DNA of 64,000 bases from Echinarachnius parma (Eukaryota; Echinodermata; Echinoidea; Clypeasteroida; Echinarachniidae), in contig JBAMJV010009687.1 in the NCBI GenBank assembly GCA_037951105.1, positions 47,882 through 111,881 on the forward strand. The letters run 5' to 3'. Shown in pieces: positions 57,462 through 64,000 of this stretch. The notes below the pieces were generated by a model, which worked only from the letters and a program-made list of their open reading frames with translations, did not search any database and was not told where the DNA came from. Both the position numbers and the translations under genes were made by a program. Position 1 is the first letter of the stretch, and the number at the start of each line of letters is the position of its first letter.

Positions 57462-58012
57462 TTAAAGGGGTATTACAGTTTTGGTAAGGCTACGCTTTAG
57501 TAACCAATACCTGCACAATAGCATAACAACTAGTATTTATAACTCAACCATGCTTGAAAGGTTTAAAAAAATACAAACGACAAAGTAAAAAGCCTATTAT
57601 CATTTTAAAAGAGCCATTAAAACACAAGAGAGCGCTCTCTAAAAAGGCTTTGGTTTCAACCATTTTCATACGAAAATATGCATGTGATGTTTTGTTGAAA
57701 TAATGACTAAATAGAGAGATCATCAACAACTACCTTAAAACCTCTTTTGAACATTTTTGAAAGAGTGTAAGCAATTTTTTACTTTTTCTAAAAAATCATC
57801 GAATATATCTGGGCCCCATATTTATTACGATTGGATATATTTATTGATATTTCAGCCGTTTCTGAACCGATTTTGATTTTAAAAAAATAATAAAAACAAA
57901 ATTTATTCTGCCATTAAAATTGTATGCTTTTCAAATTTTGCACTCTGTTTTTCATTATCTCACAAACAAATATTTTGTGTAGCGCCCTCTTTACCAAAAC
58001 TGAACTTGCTTT
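57462..58012. mobile_element. TTAA MITE, family 1, sharing its TTAA with a family 2 fragment
   Basis: TTAA then AGGGGTATTACAGTTTTGGT; right end GTAGCGCCCTCTTTACCAAAACTGAACTTGCTTTA. The family body (GAGAGATCATCAACAACTA) is well preserved. Confidence 0.8.
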
Positions 58013-58147
58013 AGGATTATATTGATAATTAATGTACTGTACATACATGCCCAACAGTCTACCACGTACCTTACGACTGTTTGTACAAAATTATATGCGT
58101 GAATAATGAATAGCTCAACGTCACACATCGGTACTCTATGATGCTTG

Positions 58148-58340
58148 AATAGACCGCTTCTGTAATGTATGCAAATAATATGCGTATGACGTAAGCTTCC
58201 CCGTTGGCAAGCTCAACAATAGTAACTAGGTCCGGCAAGCTAAGTTTGCCGGAGCTTGCCGGACCTAGTTACTATTGTTAAGCTTGCCAACGGGGAAGCT
58301 TACGTCATACGCATATTATTTGCATACATTACAGAAGCGG
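58148..58340. mobile_element. Long-palindrome MITE, copy C
   Basis: Both arms are intact and near-identical inverted copies (CTTCCCCGTTGGCAAGCT in each), but the last seven bases of the right arm are missing where the PIF/Harbinger target TTA begins. Confidence 0.9.
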
Positions 58341-58882
58341 TTATGCGGCGTTCCCACTGTCTTGCGATCCGTTACGAACGCCACGATTGGCCATTCGTAG
58401 CTGATCGTGGAACTTCTGTGAAATTTCTGGTTTGGATACGAGGTGATGCGGGTCGATACGTTCTGGTGCGATTTGATGCGCTTGAATGCAATATGGCCAA
58501 GATTGGTAAATTTCAGATGACACGATCTGTCACGATCCGGTCTCCCGTTCAGATACGGTCATAAACGTTCCGATAGGATTGTCCCGATTGAGTCCACGAT
58601 TGGGTCCCGATGTGATACGATCATCACGATCGGGGTCCCCGATTTGGGACGATTGAGTACGTGCAGATACGTTATGATACCTTCCGATACGTTTATCAAG
58701 AACAGATGCGCTCTGTTGCGATAGGATACGATTGTGGTCGCGATGTCTTTCACGATGAGGATCAAGAGTGATAACGATTTGAGCTACGATTGGACTCCGA
58801 CGGATATATATACATCCCGACTGACCATGGACTTCATTGTTTCTAACTTCCTCAGAATACACACTACAACCCACAACCATTG

Positions 58883-59193
58883 ATGATGATGGCAGGAGTT
58901 AAAGAAGACAACGAGACATTTGCAGTATTACTGTATGCTTACATTATCGCCAGAGAGAAAGAAGACGAGCCGCAGCCAGACCAGCCACAACCCCAACCAC
59001 AAAGGGCCAGGAGAGCTGCAGTCAGGCAGTGCTGATTGCCATCATGGCTCACAGAGGAGGGGATACAACAGCTTGGCCAGTTCTCCAGCCTCCTAGACAC
59101 CAAATTGAGGCTGGAAGATCCAGTAGCGTTCTAAAACTACACAAGTTTAACACCATAGCTCTTCGATGAAGTCTTAAGAGAGATGACGCCTTT
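58883..59193 (+). pseudogene. PIF/Harbinger transposase N-terminal remnant
   Basis: One frame, interrupted by stop codons, reads from the ATG at 58883 through PQPQRARRAAVRQC, WLTEEGIQQLGQFSSLLDTK, LRLEDPVAF, NYTSLTP and LFDEVLREMTP. The pattern of WLxE, LRxED..F and L.P..FDEVL..MTP is the region just before the catalytic DDE nuclease of Harbinger transposases (HARBI1 relatives). At least three in-frame stops are present and the catalytic half is lost or scrambled after 59193, so it cannot make transposase. Confidence 0.75.
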
Positions 59194-59439
59194 GCACTCA
59201 GGAACTACCTCATGAAGCCATGCGGCACTTTATGCTGCTGCTGCTGCAAAAGAGGCCACATTTCTGGCATCAACCGTCTCAATGTGAGGGATCAAAAAAG
59301 AGAACTTCTCCCATGCACACTCACTTCTCTGTGCTGTCCATGTCAGTAATGGCATCTCCTCCTGACCAACTTCCTTCAGCCGGCCCATCATGGTCCTCAC
59401 GCTTGTGTACCATATTTTAATCGTTTTAATCTTGTCAGG

Positions 59440-59698
59440 CTGTGCAGCCCAGAGATCCTCCTACTGGATGACGTCTTTGAAACCCGCAAGGCGTTTGCTG
59501 TAGAGAACCTCATTCCTCATGCGAACTTAATGATTGCCTCCTTTTGCTCTTCAGTAAAGGCAGTTACTGTTTTCTGTCTCTTGGCTTTCTGGGTGGGGGT
59601 AGTCTCCTCTGGTGTCGGCTCTGGCTGGACTGGTTCAGGCTCAGGGGTGGGACAGTCTGGCCCCTTTCTTTCTTACGTCTGGTACCCTTGGGTGGCAT
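59440..59698 (-). pseudogene. PIF/Harbinger accessory DNA-binding (Myb/MADF-like) protein remnant
   Basis: The minus strand from ATG 59698 reads MPPKGTRRKKERGQ. After frame changes it gives PEPEPVQPEPTPEETTPTQK, then TAFTEEQKEAIIKF and NEVLYSKRLAGFKDV. A basic, proline/glutamate-rich head followed by a TEEQ..I..F motif and a Y/F-x-D helix resembles the Myb/SANT- or MADF-like second protein of PIF/Harbinger elements. Frame breaks and a stop (ATCCAGTAG) show it is dead. Confidence 0.6.
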
Positions 59699-59849
59699 CT
59701 CTCAAGGCTCCACAAATTTCTAACAAAATCAAGTTGACAGTCAAGATGTACTCTCATATTAAGTGTAGATCGCTAAATGAAATAAAATCAATCTTGTCCG
59801 GTATATATATGGGCGCGAGAATTTTATCCGTGAAAAGGCGTGACTTATC

Positions 59850-59927
59850 GTATCTACTCGCATTTACTTGTATCTACTCGCATTTACTCGCATCTACTCG
59901 TATTAACTCGTATCTGCTCGTGAGTCA
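59850..59927. repeat. 10-bp tandem repeat (TATCTACTCGCATTTACTCG)
   Basis: About eight degenerate units of the form [CT]ATNTACTCG inside the Harbinger right end. Confidence 0.85.
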
Positions 59928-60285
59928 TTAGTGTTAGGTCGTGAACAATGGTACCCGACATAGCGTCACAGATCGTGATAGATCGTGGGAGATCGCATCA
60001 CATCTTAACAGAGCGTGGTGTTTGTCTAGTCCAAGGCTGATCCCGATCACCACGATTTGGAAGATCCAGTACGATCCGATGATGACGATTGATAACTAAT
60101 CGTGTTGATCGTAGAACTTTTTTGAACCGTTCCAAAAATTTCCTACGATCAACACGATTGCCACGACTGACCTTACGATCTGATAATGTCTGATACAATC
60201 ACCACGATTATTCCACGATCAGCTACGAATGGCAAGTCGTGGCGATCGTAACTAATCGCACGACAATGGGAACGCCGCATTAAGT

Positions 60286-60701
60286 TACAGGGCTGTTTTC
60301 ATTTTAAAAAGCAGCTGTTAACACAGAAGGGTACCCTCCAGAAACCTTAAAGTTTCAACAATTTTTTGAAATAAACAAATGTGAATGTGATGTTTGGTTA
60401 CAATAATTATTCAATAGAGAGATAAATAAAACAATTTTAAAGACACCATGGTATAATTAATTTGTAAAATGTGTAGGATTTGTAAATATTTGTTTTAATT
60501 ATTAGATACGTGTTGGGCCACAACATTTAATTGTAATCGTATATATCAGCGGATATTTAAGCTGTTTCTAATCCGATTTTAATCAAACAAAATTGATTCT
60601 GCTTTTAAATGCTGTTCTTTTCCTTTTCAAACATTACACCTACTCACAAACAGGTTTTTCTTGAAGCGTCCTCTAAACTAAAGTTGTTCTATACATTTAA
60701 A
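60286..60701. mobile_element. MITE, family 1, diverged
   Basis: CAATAGAGAGATAAATAAAACAATT, ATCCGATTTTAATCAAACAAAATTGATTCTGC and GAAGCGTCCTCTAAACTAAAGTTG follow the family order; ends are degraded (ATACATTTAA). Confidence 0.6.
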
Positions 60702-61255
60702 GAATCTGCAATCTTGAGTTCAATGTTCAAGTGTACTGCTATATTCTCTGAGAGGTGATACTGCATAACATAATTTGATTGTCATAACAACCAGCAGCAT
60801 ATTACATATTCTTTTTTTCCACAATGATACCTTTTAGATTGGGGCATAATCTAACTGAATTTGTGTCTTTAGTCTAATCTGTAAATGTCGTAGGCGAACA
60901 ATTACATGTGTTAAGGAATGAATGAACCTCGACATCGAATAACACATAAAACCCCAACATAATGTTGGTAATAGATGTTTCCGTTAAGTGCAGCATACTT
61001 CATTCTTCAGAAAATAAATTCCTCTTTATTTATACTATCATATTAATGATGATTGCCTAATCCAATTAGTATTTTGGTTTACAACAAACAAATTAAATTA
61101 TATTGTTTAAACGCCTAAACAAAAAGGCACATAATATATGTTTTTCAACAAAATTGACGCCTCACTTCTTATTATAATTATACTGCTTTTCTTTGTATAG
61201 CCTAAAATGTAGTACCAGCAGGTCGATCGTGTGTTATTTCATAAACTAAATAGCA
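60702..61255. other. Intergenic, nothing recognised
   Basis: AT-rich; no paired ends or coding signal. Confidence 0.4.
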
Positions 61256-61261
61256 TTATAA

Positions 61262-61640
61262 AGTTTATGAACCGTATTCCCATTTCATATAAACTATTCA
61301 CATTAAAGAAATCTATAGTTACTTTGTTCACATGTGCACAAACTGGCAAATGGTTGATAAGATGTGTATTTCTGTGGTTTGATATGTCCAATGAATGATG
61401 TGGGAAAATACCATGGTAAATGAATGCCATATGACCAAGAGATGAGCGAAATGCATGTTAATATTCACCGAGTCATTGATCTGACTTTGTAGTTATAATT
61501 ATCCACTAACTATTTATAAATCTGAACACTTCAAGCCGAAAGCTGTTCCATGCTTCTATTGATAATACGAATACAATGAGGTATGTGGGAACCGCTGCTA
61601 GAGTTCCAAGTGAATGTTGAGGAGTTTGACTTTGATTAAT
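61262..61640. mobile_element. MITE, family 2
   Basis: TCTATAGTTACTTTGTTCACATGTGCAC, GATATGTCCAATGAATGATGTG, AAAGCTGTTCCATGCTTCTATTGATAATACG and ACCGCTGCTAGAGTTCCAAGTG are in family order. Terminal TTAA not visible. Confidence 0.7.
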
Positions 61641-61774
61641 TTCATTTCATTTTATATGATTTCATTTATCAATTTTTATATCCAAATCATATTTTGACAA
61701 ATCAAATCAAATGAAGTGTTACAAAAGTAAAGTAATTCAAACATATAAAGAAACTGACCAGAAATATATAATGT

Positions 61775-61879
61775 GATTGAAAAAGAGCAAAGCAAATGGG
61801 ATTCCAACGGGATTCGAACCCGAGACCTCCGGATTGCTAGACCGGTGATCTTACTCATTTTCTTTGCTCTTTTTCAATC
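61775..61879 (-). ncRNA. tRNA-like sequence enclosed by an exact 18-bp inverted repeat
   Basis: On the minus strand AGTAAGATCACCGG then GGTCTCGGGTTCGAATCCCG gives a perfect B box. CCGGTCTAGCAATCCGG forms an anticodon-like hairpin with AGC (alanine-type) in the loop. Exact inverted copies of GATTGAAAAAGAGCAAAG bracket it (61775-61792 and 61862-61879). Acceptor-stem pairing is poor, so a tRNA-derived relic or SINE head is more likely than a functional tRNA. Confidence 0.5.
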
Positions 61880-62515
61880 TCAAAAGTAAAGTAAATAATT
61901 TACATTTCTAGATTCCTTATACATTGCATTATCTTGGCAAACTATGAGCTCATAGTCTGGCAATGCCGTGGGTGTACAAACCCACCTCCAGTCAAGATAA
62001 TCACGATAGTAATGATAACGAGCAGTGCTAATGAGTCTCGGACGGTATCTGACAAAAGGAAGCAACTGACAATTGTATGGATAGTCTGTTTACTTGTTGT
62101 GGGGTAATTGAGATATGCTCTACACAATGGTGAGCAAATTAAAGTCACCTGACAATCCATTTATGAGAAATTAATATGTCAAAAGGAAGTAACTGCACAA
62201 ATATCAATATAAAAATCCTCATTTACAAGAAAACTACCAATTGTCAGTTGTTTCCTTTTGTTAGATTAGGGCAGAACAGGTTTCATGGTTAATAACTAAC
62301 CGCGTTGGGTCGATGGTTAATCTCGATTAATGATAAAGTATCAATATATCATCATGAGTGGATGGTACGAGTTGAGCGACTGAAGAGCAAGGTGGTTTGA
62401 GTTGAAGTGTATCTCGGTCCATTTGCTACTCCGTGCTTCTTGCTGTGTGGTCGCTATCTCCACTCAATCTTCCTCTTCCATTTCAAGTCGAAACAAATCT
62501 TGAATTTAGAACAAA

Positions 62516-62542
62516 ATGGCCGATTTTGAAGACGTTGCCGAG
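62516..62542 (+). CDS. Probable first coding exon of a gene continuing beyond the window (MADFEDVAE)
   Basis: AGAACAAAATGGCC places an ATG in good Kozak context (A at -3, G at +4). Nine codons, MADFEDVAE, end exactly at a canonical donor GAG/GTAAGC, phase 0. About 150 upstream bases are pyrimidine-rich and free of MITE sequence (CTTCCTCTTCCATTTC), consistent with a 5' UTR. The acidic start is common in small cytosolic proteins, but nine residues cannot identify the family. No further exon was found by 64000. Confidence 0.45.
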
Positions 62543-63355
62543 GTAAGCCTATTATTACAAACTTTTTTGATTAACTAAGACTATTTCTAATTTCTGAAAA
62601 TGTCAAGGTTTGCTTAATAGGATGTTGAAAGATGTAATCTTATTCTGGTCCGGGGTGATTCACTCGAGTCGTGTGGTGATCATGCATGGTGATGATGAAC
62701 ATAGATTGGCGCTGAATAACTGGTCAATGGCAAACGAGATGTGCTGATGAGTAAAGGCGATATAGATGATGTTGACGTTAGGGATTATATTGTCATATTT
62801 AAAAAGTCAGAGATTTGATGATGAGCCCAGACTAGCACGTGTGGCGTGCACTATATATTTAACATCAAACGAGCGTATGACGTGGCATTCCGAGGCACCG
62901 AAACCATTGAATACATATTGAATAATGGATATTAAGTTAAACATACAAACGTGTTATTCTGTTGGCGTTAATCATGCGTGGATAAATGCAATATTATAAC
63001 AATTTGACACTAAATTCGCAAACATGGCTCGATGCCAAATCAAGGCACGAGTGTCTTTCAGCAAAGTATTTTTTCTCTATATTTCACAGCTCCAAACCCA
63101 TGAGTAATGAATACCTGGCAGGGTACGTGTGGCAAGCAGTATTCGTCGTACGTCATGTACTTCAAATTATAATGTGCCTTCGTGGCTGCTCATTGCTGGT
63201 ATACTCCCTGGGGTGATTATATTGAGCAGTTACATGTACACAGTGACCAGGGTTACGTCGAATATATATGTTTGTAAAGAGCTAATATACTATTGTATCA
63301 ATCATATTCATGTCATTAAGTATGGTATTATTTTCATCAGTATTATTATTATAAG
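62543..63355. other. Presumed first intron of the 62.5-kb gene, nothing else recognised
   Basis: Follows the GTAAGC donor; no exon-like segment bounded by good splice sites was recognised. Confidence 0.35.
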
Positions 63356-63357
63356 CA

Positions 63358-63435
63358 ATAGTAGTAGTAGATTTAGTAGTATAACAAGGAGTAGTATATT
63401 TAGTAGTAAAAAAGGAGTAGTAGAACTAGTAGTAT

Positions 63436-63492
<57 letters not shown>

Positions 63493-63540
63493 AAGTAGTA
63501 GTAGTATAGTAGTACTGTAGTAATAGTATTAGTTGTAGTA
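63358..63540. repeat. (TAG)n microsatellite
   Basis: Nearly pure GTA/TAG repeat from about 63430 to 63512 with degenerate flanks. It yields poly-Val and poly-Thr frames that are not genes. Confidence 0.95.
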
Positions 63541-64000
63541 GAAAACTCACAGAAAATAACTATTGCGCAGTTATTGAAGTAGCCTGTTGGGTATAAAAAA
63601 GGATTGCTTAAAATTTGTAATTCTTCCGATCGAATTGATTTGAGGCATCACTGAACGGAAGAAGATATGATTCTTATCACGGTCAATTAATTATTGATTG
63701 AGGGCGTGGTACAAGCTTGCATTATGGTTATGGAAGGGAAATTATACCATAATATTTTATTCCAGTTTGGTTTAAATGTTCAAAATAGTTTAATTTACAT
63801 GTATAAATAGTATAATTACGATTATATTTTCTTTTCATTACCATGCAATAAAGTTGGTACATTGTTTTCATATGTGTATATCAAAACGTTGCATATGGAT
63901 AATTCATTCGAATACAATAAAACTATTTCTTTTAAGTCTGTATAAAATTGTATTTTTTACCCTGTAAAATTCAAGCCTGTTAGCAATAGCATGTCATGTA

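Larger units (their letters stand above)
58344..60279. mobile_element. Degenerate two-ORF PIF/Harbinger element, 1936 bp, TTA target duplication
   Basis: TGCGGCGTTCCCA at 58344 and TGGGAACGCCGCA ending at 60279, with TTA outside both ends (58341-58343, 60280-60282). Inverted similarity extends about 90 bases (CCATTCGTAGCTGATCGTGG). Subterminal regions are rich in GATACG/CGATC words. It carries a transposase remnant on the plus strand and a Myb/MADF-like remnant on the minus strand, the usual two-gene arrangement of the superfamily. Confidence 0.9.

Noticed and set aside
58256..58880. Frames of 102-116 residues on both strands in the Harbinger left end
   Set aside because: They translate GATACG/CGATC-rich subterminal repeats of the element; no domain and both strands open.
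63129..63550. Poly-Val and poly-Thr frames
   Set aside because: Translation of the TAG microsatellite near the window end.

Overview
This is a metazoan genomic window: coding sequence is split into short exons with GT-AG introns, there are no bacterial-type operons, base composition is AT-rich, and most of the sequence is transposon-derived. A four-repeat annexin gene, CR1/L2-like LINE tails, a Crypton-like recombinase remnant, PIF/Harbinger and piggyBac-like (TTAA) elements and frequent poly-C/poly-G runs would fit a marine invertebrate deuterostome such as an echinoderm or hemichordate. The species assignment is a guess from general impression, not from a match.

Genes. (1) Plus strand, 2297-23690: the 3' part of a gene for a single-pass membrane protein. 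One Ig-domain exon (2297-2604) and a terminal transmembrane/cytoplasmic exon (23383-23690) join in matching phase across a 20.8 kb intron; earlier exons lie before the window. (2) Minus strand, 55662 down to 34481: a complete 12-coding-exon annexin gene. The exons join with no phase conflict into 319 residues with four annexin repeats, each with a GxGT loop and an acidic cap residue. (3) Plus strand, 62516-62542: a probable first coding exon of another gene that continues beyond the window.

Layout. 1-2.3 kb: no gene, one short tandem repeat. 2.3-23.7 kb: Ig-gene intron containing GC-rich arrays, foldback elements, a perfect 1214-bp tandem duplication carrying a frameshifted Crypton-like fragment, tandem repeats and LINE remnants. 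23.7-34.4 kb: intergenic, mostly MITEs, LINE remnants and a GC-rich LTR-like segment. 34.5-55.7 kb: the annexin gene with heavily invaded introns. 55.7-62.5 kb: intergenic, including a decayed two-ORF PIF/Harbinger element with TTA target duplications. 62.5-64 kb: probable new gene start plus a TAG microsatellite.

The most coherent non-genic pattern is a set of at least six short-element families ending in TTAA followed by AGG or CCC (piggyBac-like signature), with more than twenty copies, several nested or sharing one TTAA. Nothing here forms a multi-gene system; the two main genes appear functionally unrelated.
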